Both the position numbers and the translations under genes were made by a program. The notes under the pieces were generated by a model. The model made no database searches. It worked only from the letters and a program-made list of their open reading frames with translations, and was not told the origin of the DNA. From Terebella lapidaria (Eukaryota > Annelida > Polychaeta > Terebellida > Terebellidae), in NCBI GenBank assembly GCA_949152475.1, contig OX424559.1:14973809-15037808 (forward strand): a stretch of 64,000 bases of DNA, read 5' to 3'. This document shows, piece by piece, positions 13,042 to 24,345 of this stretch (position 1 is the first letter of the stretch; every line of letters begins with the position of its first letter).

Positions 13042-13270
13042 CTAGATCTGGACGATAAATGTCGTAGAATTAGTCCACATTCCGGCTTTCACGATATATT
13101 CCAACGGAAAATTCGACCTGGCCGCCAAAGACATCGAGATGTGTCGGATTTGGTGGGACGGTATTTTGTAAGTGACTCGATTGTCAGCACCTGACTCTGC
13201 GTAGACAGTCCTCACTACAACCTTCACCCATCTGGATAGTGTAGCAGTGGAGATATCCGTAGCCATATTA
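13042..13270 (-). mobile_element. tyrosine recombinase C-terminal part of the DIRS fossil
   Basis: Encodes a segment with HQIRHISMS and, about 30 residues later, WTNSTTFI. These fit the HxxR and the region before the catalytic Tyr of tyrosine recombinases in DIRS elements. It is separated from the rest of the recombinase by the inserted Penelope-like element. Confidence 0.65.
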
Positions 13271-13279
13271 GGCTGATAG

Positions 13280-14402
13280 GAAATAAATAATAGCTTACGA
13301 TAGACGTGGAATCAATACCCAGTATCAAGTATTCCGAGCAAACAAAACAGGGTCCGTTATCCAATCTCATAGTCCGGGGACAGAAAGTCATATCAGGCAT
13401 ACGAAGTGAGAGAAAACAAAAATGACAGGGAAACTCATGAACCCCCGTAAATGGCCATCAGGAGGTGAAATCAGGTGTTCCGGAAAGAGTGAGCATTTCC
13501 TGCCCCACTAGTGGCACCCGTCATGAATTCCCAAAAATTAACATGAAAACAGATCTAGTTGCATGGCAGACATGGATTTGCTGTATTTATCAACCAGATC
13601 ATGATGACGTCCATAGAATTTCTTAAACGCAGCGATAAGTCTTGGTAAAACATATCCTTGTCGTAGCAGTTTAGAGACTAGCTGGGCACTTCGATAGACA
13701 AAGTCCTCATATTTGCAACTAGCTCTGGAATAGCGTATAAGTTGAGAAACAAACACACCATATGCCGGTGACATAGGAATGTTGCTGCTTAGAAAAGGGA
13801 AATTGACTATGGAAAAATTGAAATCATCACGTTTGTCATATAATCTAGTTGACAGGTTAGAATCATTATCAATCTCCAACCTCAGGTCTAGATAGTTGGA
13901 AAAATTAGCGGATTCTGTAGTATCCTTAATTTCAAGTTCCTTAGGATATATGACATCCAAATAATCACCAAACTTGGGATTATTTAGCGACAATACATCA
14001 TCTATGTATCGGAAAGTGAAATTAAAATTACATGTTAGTTTCTTAGAACCTCCTCTTTGTAAATGTTGGATAAAATCTGATTCATATGAGTATAAAAACA
14101 GGTCTGCCAATAATGGTGCACAGTTTGTACCCATGGGAATACCAATAGTTTGTTGAAATATTCGACCACCAAATTCCACAAAAATATTATCAATCAGAAA
14201 ATTAACCATATTTATCACATCTATTTCAGTATATTTGTATGGGGCATCAGAGTCGCCTTTAACAAAATAAGCGGTATTATATTTAACTACAATATAGTGG
14301 TACCGACGTTGTCCATTTTTAGAGAAAAATGAATTATTGATTAGTTTTTTAAGCTGAGATTTCAGTTCAGAATGAGGTATAGTTGTGTACAAAGTGGAGA
14401 AA
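13280..14402 (-). mobile_element. Penelope-like reverse transcriptase element inserted in the DIRS fossil
   Basis: A 284-codon open frame (14392-13538) has RT signatures of the Penelope-like kind: GIPMGTNCAPLLADLFLYSYE (about residues 102-122), then FTFRYIDDVLSLNN with the catalytic IDD, then NYLDLRLE and KRDDFNF. After it, the strand carries the motif gggtgccactagtggggcagg (cut here), which I recall from the 3' part of such elements in marine invertebrates. No GIY-YIG endonuclease was found in the frame. The upstream side runs directly into the interrupted recombinase. The family call is from motif style; another RT lineage with the same core is possible. Confidence 0.6.
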
Positions 14403-15181
14403 TCAAATGTTTTGATAGACGTTACTTTTGAAAGTGTGTGAGAATGTAGGATCTTTCCTGATCGATCTGGTACGATCGATGTAAATTTTCAGCGCTCTGA
14501 CCGGGCACAATAGTGCGTCCGGCTCATTCCGTCCTACGTAATCACCCAGTGACGGAATTACGATAGGGGAGAATGCTTTCCCGCCCTCAACCGCAGCACG
14601 TGTCTTAGGCATAAAATCACGTACTGGGTATAAGGAAACGGACCCATCCGCGCCGAATGCCACTCGCGATACGTCGATCGCCACGACATCTGAGCGTCTT
14701 CGACCACTTGCTAGCATGACTAACAAGAAAGTCTTAAGAGTTAACCTCTGCAAGGAAACTTCCTTGAAAGGCTCCCAAGGTGCATTGGTAAGACAATATA
14801 GCACAAAAGCCATGTCCCAATCCGGTAAATAGGGACTCCCTGTGGCCTTTGCGTCCTAAAGGACGCTAACAATTCAGCAAGGATATGATTATTAGTTAAA
14901 TCGATCCCCCTAGCACGGAAAACAGGCCCCAGCATGGACCTGTATCCCTCGATCGTAGTAGGCTTCAAGTGAAGCCTATCAAAGAGATAGCAGAGAAAGT
15001 CTAGCACTGCATTCAAAGGGGCAGAGAGCGGATCAATGCGCCTTCCGTTACGCCAACGTACGAATACTCTCCATTTAGCTTCATACGTTTTAGAGGAGGA
15101 TCTCCTATTCTTTCTCGCGAGATGTACGGACACCTGCTGAGAAAATCCTGCCTCCTGGAAGGATTGCTCGATAGCCTCCAC
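14403..15181 (-). mobile_element. tyrosine recombinase N-terminal and core part of the DIRS fossil
   Basis: Two adjoining open stretches show the DIRS recombinase layout. First comes a SAM-like N-terminal domain (SSKTYEAKWRVFVRW, then FLCYLFDRLHLKPTTIEGYRS), then the start of the catalytic domain with LASGRRRSDVVAID. The second Arg-rich turn there matches the box I arginine region. The stretch ends at the Penelope-like insertion. Confidence 0.7.
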
Positions 15182-15521
15182 ACGTGTAACTTGAGCACGT
15201 GGACGGAATCAAGAAATATATCCCGCCCCGGTTGCCTCAGCAACCTGTTCTCGATCGGGAAAACCCGCAGTACATCGATCAGGAGGGACAGTAGCAGCGG
15301 GAACCACGCCTGCATCGGCCAGCATGGCGCCACCAACAGAATCTCACACTGAGACCTGGCTACTTTGTGCAGCACTTCCGTTAGGAACCGGGTTGGCGGG
15401 TACGCATACCCGTACATCCCGTCCCACGACTGGGACATCGCGTCCACAGCCAGTGCCTCGCTCTCTGGCAGAGGTGAGAAGAAGACCGGGAGCTTGTGAT
15501 TCCGAGAGGTTGCGAACAGGT

Positions 15522-16800
15522 CTATGTTCGGTGTCCCGAACGCCTGACAAATGCGACGAAACACCCCCGGATGTAAACTCGTTCCGTGCCTTTGATTTTT
15601 TCCGGCCGCGACAGGGTGTCTGCTAGGACGTTCCTGCGACCCGGTAGGTGCCTTGCCCTGATAAACAGACGGGACTTGAAGGCAAACCTGATCAGACACT
15701 CGGCTTCCAAACAAAGCTGACTCGACCAAGTTCCACCCTGTTTGTTTACGTGCGCCACTACTGTGCTGTTGTCTGTGAAGACCAACCACTTCGTTCCTGG
15801 GGGACTCTGAGGCCCCCAGATCTCGAACGCACGTCTCACCGTTCGCAGCTCTAGGACATTGATGAGCAACGACCTCTCGCTCCTGTTCCACACAGCCGAG
15901 AGCTCGTGCTCGCCCATATGAGCTCCCCAAGCCAATTCTGACGCATCGGTGAAGAAGGTCCAATCGGGCAGATACACCACCAGTGGCATCCCTCGGAAAA
16001 GATTCCGATGGTCCCGCCACCAATGCATTGCTTCCGGAGCACGATCGTCCACTGATACGACTCGGTCTAGTCGATCGGTGAGGATCCGCCATTGCAACCC
16101 TAGACACCATTGAATGGGTCTGAGGAAGCACCTGCTGTACGGCACCTGTTTCTCCATCGACGCCAACAGACCGATGATCTGAGTCGGGGATAGATGAGAC
16201 TTCGCCCAATTGGGGACCCAGCCAAGGCTGGTCGCCAACCTGAGGACAAACCCGGACTGCTCTATAGTCTGAGACGGGGAGTCGGCTATGATTAACTAAT
16301 CGTCGATGTAATGGTGGAATTGAATTCCAACCGATGGAAACCTGGCTGCCATCGCCCTTACGATACGGGTGAACACGTAAGGGGTGGTGGCTACTCCAAA
16401 AGGAAGTACCCCGAACTGATACACCGAGCCCTGGAAGGCGAACTTGAGATATCGCCGATCGGCTGGATGTATGGGCATGTGTAAGTACGCAGCCTTGACG
16501 TCGATACTGACAGCCCACTTCTCCTTGGACAGAGCTTTCCGATCGGAAAGCGCCGACTCCATCTTGAACATGGGTATGATCAGGAATTTGTTGTGGTTTG
16601 ACAGGTCGAAAAAACGGGACGCCACCCGCCTGTCTTTTTCGGCACTAGGAAGATGAGAGAATAAAATCCCCTCTCGTCCTCGACCACCTCAATCGCACGT
16701 TTCTCTAGCAACTGCTACACTTCTTTCTGCAGAAGCTGAAACTTTTCCCGATCGCCGGGCACAGGGAAGAACCACGCTTTGGGTTTGATCTGTGGTTTTA
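15522..16800 (-). mobile_element. reverse transcriptase and RNase H region of the DIRS fossil
   Basis: The RT part reads VSIDVKAAYLHMPIHP..RYLKFAF, then VLPFGVATTPYVFTRIV and an HYIDD box. This is the DIRS/LTR-kin RT order. The RNase H part reads FTDASELAWGAHM, then LLINVLELRTVRRAFE, VFTDNSTVVAHVN and ARHLPGRRNVLADTLSRP. The second DIRS copy has the same order at 50.9-49.65 kb. Confidence 0.8.
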
Positions 16801-16899
16801 CAGTCTCCAATCTGAAGGTGAGACCGAACTTCACCCATGCCACGACTGAGTTGTCTGACGACGCCAGAATGCTCATGTTCTGAACGAACTGAGCCAGGC

Positions 16900-19013
16900 G
16901 CCCTCCGACTGGACCAGGTTGTGGAAGATCGAATTCCGAAAGAACTGAACCTTCCACAGAGCCTACGCTTTCCTGCAACGAGTCACTTCTTAGCAGAAGA
17001 TTTCCCTTTGCCCTTAAAGCGTCCACCCCCTTTGCCTTCACGCTTGCCATCCCCCTGAGGAGGGGGAGGCTGCACCCCCCGAAAGGGCGGCTGCGCAGAA
17101 GCGGGTGCATGTGGTGCCTGAGGTTGGGCAGGCTTCTGACCCTTGGTCTTCTTGCCTGTCCCAGACCCCGCCGACTTCCTGAGCAAAGCCTTGGCCATAG
17201 CCTCATCCCAAAGATGTTCCCGCATGACGGAAATATCCGATCGAGAGAGGTTGGCGTAGGTATAGCCCGAGAAAAGAGGCCTCCCATGTAGCTCAGCGAC
17301 GTCCGTAGCGGACACGTCAAGCAAACAGAAATCGGCATCATGCATGGTGAGATCCAATTGTGCGCCCATGTGCGCACTGTCACGCTCAGCAGCATGGACC
17401 ACTCCGGCCAAGACGCCGAGTGCCGCATGAATGTTGGCGCGACTCCCCTCCGCCAAAGAGGCCTCCCATGTAGCTCAGCGACGTCCGTAGCGGACACGTC
17501 AAGCAAACAGAAATCGGCATCACGCATGGTGAGATCCAATTGTGCGCCCATGTGCGCCCGAGAAAAGAGGCCTCCCATGTAGCTCAGTGACGTCCGTAGC
17601 GGACACGTCAAGCAAACAGAAATCGGCATCATGCATGGTGAGATCCAATTGTGCGCCCATGTGCGCACTGTCATGCTCAGCAGCATGGACCACTCCGGCC
17701 AAGACGCCGAGTGCCGCATGAATGTTGGCGCGACTCCCCTCCTCCAGATCCGCCTTGTCAACAAACTCCTGAACCAAGGTGGTCAGGTGATCTGTCAACG
17801 AGAGCTGACCCATCAACTGATGAGACAGCGTCTGCCAGTGAGAAAGGCGAGCCTTTTTCACATAAGCTGACCAGACCGTACCCTGCTTCCGGGAAAGCAG
17901 GTGAAGGTTAGGGTATTCGACCGGGACGGAAGTCCACTCGACCTTCCTCACAGGTCCGATCGAAGACCTTCATGACCCCAAGGGTACATCAAAGGACGGG
18001 CGAGGAAATGCCTGCTCACCGAAAAAACGCCCGTCCGGCGACTTACATCAGCGTACACAGGACTTGAGTGGTCCTGAGGAACGACCTCAGCACCACCCGC
18101 CCAATCGTGCCCTGATCGAGGACCAGGAGCACGACCGCCAAGTGTAGACTCCCGATCACACGAACGATCGAGAGCCTCACTCCCAAACATAGGGAAATCT
18201 TTCCCCTCGAACATCGAGACCGAGGACCCGAAAGAACCATCCAAGACGCTCCGCCGATCGAAGCCCGAGGCCTGATCATCGCCCACCGCGAGGTCGAATG
18301 AAGCCTGAGCCACATCGAAAATCGATGTGGTCTCAGCACCACGGCGCTTAGAGGAAGCACGCTTCCTCTTCTTGGAAGGCCCAGGGGAAGAGGTAACGGA
18401 ACCCTCCACCTCGATCGGCCCCCACTGAGGGACGACGAAGGTGGAGTGCGGTTCCTTGGCCACTTTCGTCTTGGCAAGAACCGAAACCTTCTTCTTAGAA
18501 GGTTTCGACTTCTTGCCAGCAGGAGGAGCAAGCTGTCTCTGCGACGAAGGGGCAGCAGAAGAACCGGCCGGGACTCCCTGTCCAAGCAGGGAAGAGAGAC
18601 CCGGCAGGAGGGGACCCTGAAGGGTCGACAGCGACTGTGCAAAAAAGGACTGCACAGCCGCATTGACCATGTCCTGTGGTAGCCCCAGGGGCTGACTAAA
18701 ACCGGACGCGATCTGAGCCGTCACAGGCGGAGTCTCCACCTCCATGAGCGACTGGCGGACTTGCGGAAGCTACGGCCTCAAAGCATCCTGACGAGCCACC
18801 GAGGCCTCAGAATACTTTGCAGTCGCCTGCACGAAGGAAGAGGGATGCCAGAAACGGCACAGATCACACCTCAAATCCTCCATAGATACCGGGCCATGGT
18901 CCAAACAGTCGAAACACAAGCCGTGTTTCTCCCCTCCTCGGGGGTATTGACCAGACACTTCGGGCACGAACGTTCGTCCATGGCCCCAGTACCAAGGGAG
19001 GATTGTGAAGTCA
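16900..19013 (-). mobile_element. gag-like ORF region of the DIRS fossil
   Basis: Starts with a short cysteine-rich domain (CFDCLDHGPVSMEDLRCDLC) and continues as a Ser/Pro/Lys-rich, low-complexity protein with a KKTKGQKPAQPQAPHAP tail. It has no known catalytic motif, matching the ORF1 of DIRS elements. The same region lies at 53.2-51.2 kb in copy 2. Confidence 0.7.
17281..17745. repeat. internal tandem repeat in the DIRS gag-like region
   Basis: The phrase cctcccatgtagctcag..gacgtccgtagcggacacg occurs at about 17280, 17461 and 17571, followed each time by the same downstream text. The unit is present once in copy 2 (about 51408-51560). The first and third units are long (about 170 bases); the middle one is shorter. 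Confidence 0.85.
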
Positions 19014-19566
19014 TGATCACGAAAGGGAACTAACCACACACAGTAACAGGGCGGGCAAAATAAGCAAACCTGAGACTTTGCTGAAAAAGAACCCTGAGAG
19101 GACTACGAATATATGAACTACAATATATGACAATAAATATACCGTGGAAATTTTACGTAGAACTATGATAGAGGTAAACAACAAGTACACTATCAAGTAC
19201 GACGGATGGACGATAATAGGGTGAACTGGCTATACAAATCGCTGACGATCTAGCAAGTAACAAACTATCAACCAATACTTATCCAAATAGACACAAAATG
19301 ATGTCTATGACCGTGGCAGATGAAATTCCGTAAGAATATATCGCAAAAAGCTAGTTTGCAGACTTAATTCTACGAATTCACCGGGAACCAAAATGCTGCC
19401 AAGCAAAAATGGCGGTGGACAGAAAAGTGAAGCTTCTGCGCAGCTGCGCGCGCATATGCGCGGCGGTTTTGGCGGCAAAAGGAGCGCTCGAGTCATGCAG
19501 GCAGACGATCGTGCCTTGCTTTCAGTACATGAATTTCTATCCAGAATGATCCAAAGGATCGAAAAG

Positions 19567-19606
19567 GAGCATGTAGTAGTTTAGATTGGTGATGTATAAA
19601 ATGAAC
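19567..19606. repeat. right inverted terminal repeat of DIRS copy 1
   Basis: GAGCATGTAGTAGTTTAG onward. It mirrors 12667-12706 with one mismatch and equals the end of copy 2 at 53452-53491 with the same mismatch. Confidence 0.85.
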
Positions 19607-19829
19607 CAAAGTGTTGCCGAATACAATACAGACGAAAAGAAATTATCCTATCGTACTAAAAGAAGTGATCTTATCGTACAACATACCTCACCTGTTTAGG
19701 CCACTTCAAGTTCGAAGCTCTCATTTGACTCATTGTCTTTTGCTCACTCAACTAAACTCTAACAATGGTTTGACGTCACGCCCTTGCTCTCGTGCGATGC
19801 TGGCTTGATAACAGCCCATCTTATTTCCT
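19607..19829. other. no feature recognised between DIRS end and Gypsy fossil
   Basis: Short unassigned spacer outside the DIRS inverted repeat and before the block shared with 29.84-30.15 kb. Confidence 0.4.
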
Positions 19830-20165
19830 TTGAGTTGTCTCAGAGCAGTCAAGGCAAGAGGACGATGGCGGGCATGGCCATGTGCTGTGAGTCCTCTTTG
19901 TCTGGCTAAGAGGGTCCGCGAGTACCCTTGAGGCAATTCCAATCGAGCAATTCCAGGAGGGGGGCTACTTCAATTTGGGGGTGCACATCCTGTGAAATGG
20001 TGATCTCTCACCCTTGGAAGATGCCTACAGGCTCTGGCAGACCGTCGGGCTGTCCGGGATTTTATCCCCGTGGCAGGGCCGTCAGCGAGGTCAGCCAGCA
20101 ACACGCCCACATGCTTGGGTTTCTGGTGCTGCTCCAATGGCTTCCGAGGTCGTCATTTCCCATTG
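19830..20165 (+). repeat. 5' member of a shared block, possible LTR of the Gypsy fossil
   Basis: Similar along its length to 29840-30150. Shared words include ttccaatcg, ccaggaggg.ggct, acaggctctgg, agaccgtcgggctgtcc and agcaa.a.gcccac. Divergence looks like a quarter or more of positions. The position upstream of gag-like and RNase H-like parts in the same orientation suggests LTRs, but an unrelated repeat present twice is possible. Confidence 0.45.
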
Positions 20166-21150
20166 CAGCCTAATACACAGTATCTTTGCCCCTCTGTCCA
20201 TGGGGACTTCCACTCTTCTCCGAGACTCTCAGTGAAAAAAAACGATGAGCAAAGACAGTATCGCACGGGCCACGGGCTGGCCCACAAGTGCTCAGGCCTC
20301 ACGAAAGGTCGTCCAGATGGCTGTCTCTTCCTGGTCCACAGAGACGTCCTGGGCGTCCCAGGCTCTGTCTCCAGACGTAGAGTCGAATCCTGCGGGGTTG
20401 CAACAGCTGTTACAGACATAGATCATCTCTAGCTTACAAGATAAGCCAGATGTGGTTTGTGGGTTGGGAGCAGGCATACTCCACGCCTGCCCCTGTTCGG
20501 ACCAACGCCCCAGATGGGACTCTACACTGCGACCCCCACAGGCGTCCGCGCTGGAGTTCCACTAACGCCCACCGATCCTGGGCAGTTAGACAGATTGTAC
20601 CAGCTGCCTCAGCCAGCCGGGTTGATCCCGTCGAGGATCCCTGGCCCTGCTGCTGGATGGTTGTGCAGGAGTGCAGAAGACCAGTTCACTGACTTACTCA
20701 GTACGCTGGTCATCTCGGCCGCTATGACCGTGGCCTATTGCCTCGCATGAGGCAATCTGATCACAGGGTGCGCTCACCTTCCACAATCACAGCCCTCCTC
20801 AGAGAGGCTGACGGACAGGGAGCTGTGGCTGATCCAGATTGTGTTGGAAGAATATAAGCACGGCCAGCCTGCCGCACAGAGCCTGGACCCTATGGTACCA
20901 AACAGCTGAGGGATGGCCAGTCTGCCAGCCCGCCCTCAGGATGTACCAAGCTCACAGGTGGTTGTGTCCCTGAATATGGGACCCACGCCTGTACCACGGC
21001 TTGGGGGTACTCCGTTGGCTATGGCCTCCATTGTTTTGGCAGGCTCTTTGGCCACGTGGTCAAAATTCCCCGCTCCTGCAAAACCATAGGGAGTTAACCC
21101 GGGCAGGAGCTGAGCAAGGTGAACATGCCAGGCTTGAGTGGACATAAATC
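20166..21150 (+). other. GC-richer non-coding stretch, probably leader/gag part of the Gypsy fossil
   Basis: Differs from the AT-rich surroundings in base composition and has no sustained open frame. Its place after the possible left LTR fits an untranslated leader and the start of gag, but I could not recognise a domain. Confidence 0.3.
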
Positions 21151-22200
21151 ATGCTTTATGAACAAACAGATGTATTTTATAGGTGGATATAGATTCTGCA
21201 ACTGTTCAGGATATGTCCGTTTTCAAGATAAGATTTCATATAACTTTGTTTGAACACTGCAAACATTGCCATCATGGTCATCCAGAATTCATTGGGCCGG
21301 GCAATGGATCAATTGCGCTATCCCCATAGGCGACAATTGCCATTCAAGATTACGTAGTTTTTTGTTCCTCTTCATACTGCGCCGGATTTCATGTAAACAT
21401 GACCAGCTGATGACCGACTGAGGACTGTTTTATTTGCATAGTTTGCTGTCAACTGCGTACTTTGATGAATTCATTCTGACGTGCAAATGAAGTTAGTTGT
21501 CAGTTCTCCACAACATGATCAATACCCCATAGTGTCCTTGTGTAGGCCTATGCTGTCTTTCAGATAATGTTGACTGTATGGTTTGAAGTTGCCAATATGA
21601 CGTTGAAATCTTCCTGTTCACAGGTGTGAAGCGGCAGCTTGCATAAATATTGTGTACTGTTTTCAAGATGAGGACTTGAAGGACGACCTGCCGGGTACAG
21701 TCATCCCCACACGAGAGAAGACAACAAAACAGTTGATGCTACTGCTTAGCTCCGGACATTCGACTGCATGCATGTACATAATGAACAATGGAATGATGCC
21801 ACTGGATTATATAAAACATCTGGTTACACTCAGACTGCATTGTAATTTTGGTTTTCTGAGTGTGTTTCTGACCTGCAATGATATACTGTAGTACTCAAGC
21901 TTAGGCATTAGGTCTAAGGGAGTGACATTTGTGTTGAGTATTGCAAATATATTGCATTAAATGAATCAAAAAAACGAATGTGAAATACAATAATCTTGTA
22001 TAACTCAAGTTGATTTTTACGTTCCAGAAAGTGGATAATTGGAGGAACGGCTGATGGTTCATGAGCATGGAGCCCCCTCCTGCGAGGGAGTTCGACACTT
22101 CTCATAACTCGTTGTTTTCCATTGTCTTTTAAATTTGTTGCCGTAGCGATATATTATAATCCCGAGCAACTACTCCGCAGCAGTCCAAACGCCTGTTCTG
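21151..22200. other. no gene recognised; possible insertion in the Gypsy fossil
   Basis: Composition returns to AT-rich. One open stretch (21652-21891) has no recognisable motif. It may be an unrelated insertion, because the GC-richer retroelement text resumes after about 22200. Confidence 0.35.
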
Positions 22201-23099
22201 TCCACGTCTGTGACCGGAGGCCAGTCCAGTCATTGTGGTGGAAGCAGTTCAATAAAGACAATGCTGATCTTGAGGTTCATCTCATGTAGCTGTGGCAAAC
22301 CACATTCTACGAGGGATGGACGCCGGTTGAGGCTGGCCACATCCTCGCAGGAAGCCTGGAGGGCAAGACTCTCCAGGTAATGTCCAATATCCCACGTGGG
22401 CCTGTGATGTTTGCTGAGGTTGCCGAGCAAGTTCATTTACTGTTCAAGCCCGAGTGAATAAGCGGGAGTTTGAGAAGTAGTTCAAGACTTGCTACCACTT
22501 GGCTACTGAGTCCGTGAGAGAGTATGCATTCCAGTTGTGTATACTCGACCGGAAGGCCTATCCGGAGTACCCTTGAATAGGTTTGAGCCAATGCTGATTG
22601 ATCTGTTTATCGAAGGGCAGCTGTGCCACATAGAATACGCCTTGGCCACCCACGAGAAACCATCAACGATGGCACCATCTCAGGTGACTCCAAGCTCTTC
22701 GGGGCGGGTAACAACTGCATTGTTATCCATGGATTGATCGATCTGCCGATTGCACTCGGGGACAAAGTGTATGACAGTGAAGCCAAAATAATTGGATTGA
22801 ACTTCCCTTAGGGTGCATAGGGTGATAGCGAACTCTGGATGGCAGAGGATACCCATTACCTCTTCTGAGCTTGCCCTCCCCATTCGCTCCAACTCCGGGC
22901 AGCATGCACCACAACAGTGCCGCCCTACAGTGAGATGATCGTGGAGGCGTGACTGCGCAACCCACGCACGCCTCTAGACAGTCATCCCTGTACTACGGCG
23001 GCCCAATGCTGCCATTATTCATGCCTGAGTTAAGAGTAGTTTTGAAATCAGTTTCATAGTTAGTAAACAGTTATTTTCAGTTATGAAACTAGTTTCTAG

Positions 23100-24235
23100 C
23101 AAGGCACAAACCCTTTACACCCGGCACAAACGTTTTTAGCAGGGTGCAAACCTTTCTAGCATGGCGCAAACCTTTCTAGCACGGCACAAACCTTTATAAC
23201 AGGGCATAAACCTTTATAACACGGCACAAACCTTTTTAACTTGGCGCAAACCTTTTTAGCACGGCACAAACCTTTTTAGCATGGCACAAACCTTTATAAC
23301 ACGGCACAAACCTTTATAGCACGGCACAAACCTTTTTAGCATGGCACAAACCTTTATAACACGGCACAAACCTTTATAGCAGGGCATAAACCTTTATAAC
23401 ACGGCACAAACCTTTTTAACTTGGCGCAAACCTTTTTAGCACGGCACAAACCTTTTTAGCATGGCACAAACCTTTATAACACGGCACAAACCTTTATAGC
23501 AGGGCGCAAACCTTTTTAACATGGCACAAACCTTTATAGCAGGGCGCAAACCTTTTAACATGGCACAAACCTTCATAATAGGGCACAAACCTTTTTAACA
23601 CGGCACAAACCTTTATAGCAGGGCATAAACCTTTATAACACGGCACAAACCTTTTTAACTTGGCGCAAACCTTTTTAGCACGGCACAAACCTTTTTAGCA
23701 TGGCACAAACCTTTATAACACGGCACAAACCTTTATAGCAGGGCGCAAACCTTTTTAACACGGCACAAACCTTTATTGCAGGGCATAAACCTTTATAACA
23801 TGGCGCAAACCTTTTTAACTTGGCGCAAACCTTTTCAGCACGGCACAAACCTTTTTAACATGGCACAAACCTTTATAACAGGGCACAAACCTTTATAGCA
23901 GGGCATAAACCTTTAAAACACGGCACAAACCTTTTTAACATGGCACAAACCTTTATAGCAGGGCATAAACCTTTTTAGCAGGGCGCAAACCGTTATAACA
24001 TGGCACAAACCTTTATAGCAGGGCATAAACCTTTTTAGCAGGGCGCGAACCTTTATAGCACGCCACAAACCTTTATAGCAGGGCATAAACCTTTTTAGCA
24101 GGGCGCAAACCTTTATAGCAGGGCATAAACCTTTTTAACACGGCACAAACCATTATAACAAGGCACAAACCTTTATAACATGACACAAACCTTTTTAACA
24201 CGGCACAAACCTTTGTAGCATGGCACAAACCCCAT
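23100..24235 (+). repeat. left minisatellite arm, 20-bp unit
   Basis: Unit variants alternate between cggcacaaacctttttaaca, gggcataaacctttatagca and tggcgcaaacctttttaact. A nine-unit block containing the distinctive acttggcgc unit recurs at 23221 and 23401 (180 bases apart) and again near 23640, showing higher-order repeats. Frames through it are artefacts. Confidence 0.9.
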
Positions 24236-24345
24236 GTTTTAAAGGTTTGTGCTGTGATAGATAGGTTTGTGTCATGCTGGAAACTAGTTTCATAACTGAA
24301 AAAAATTGTTTACTCACTAGGAAACTAATTTCAAACCTACTCTGT

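Larger units (their letters stand above)
12667..19606 (-). mobile_element. fossil DIRS-like tyrosine-recombinase retroelement, copy 1
   Basis: The family is shown by its parts, read toward lower coordinates: a gag-like region with a CxxC-rich start (about 19.0-16.9 kb), a DIRS-type reverse transcriptase (16.8-16.3 kb), RNase H (16.2-15.6 kb) and a tyrosine recombinase (15.2-14.4 and 13.27-13.04 kb). A 40-bp inverted terminal repeat lies at 12667-12706 and 19567-19606, one base different, a hallmark of DIRS elements. A Penelope-like element lies inserted within the recombinase region. The gag-like region contains an internal tandem repeat. The element is broken, with roughly half a dozen interruptions besides the insertion. 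High similarity to copy 2 (49618-53491) suggests moderate age. Confidence 0.85.
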
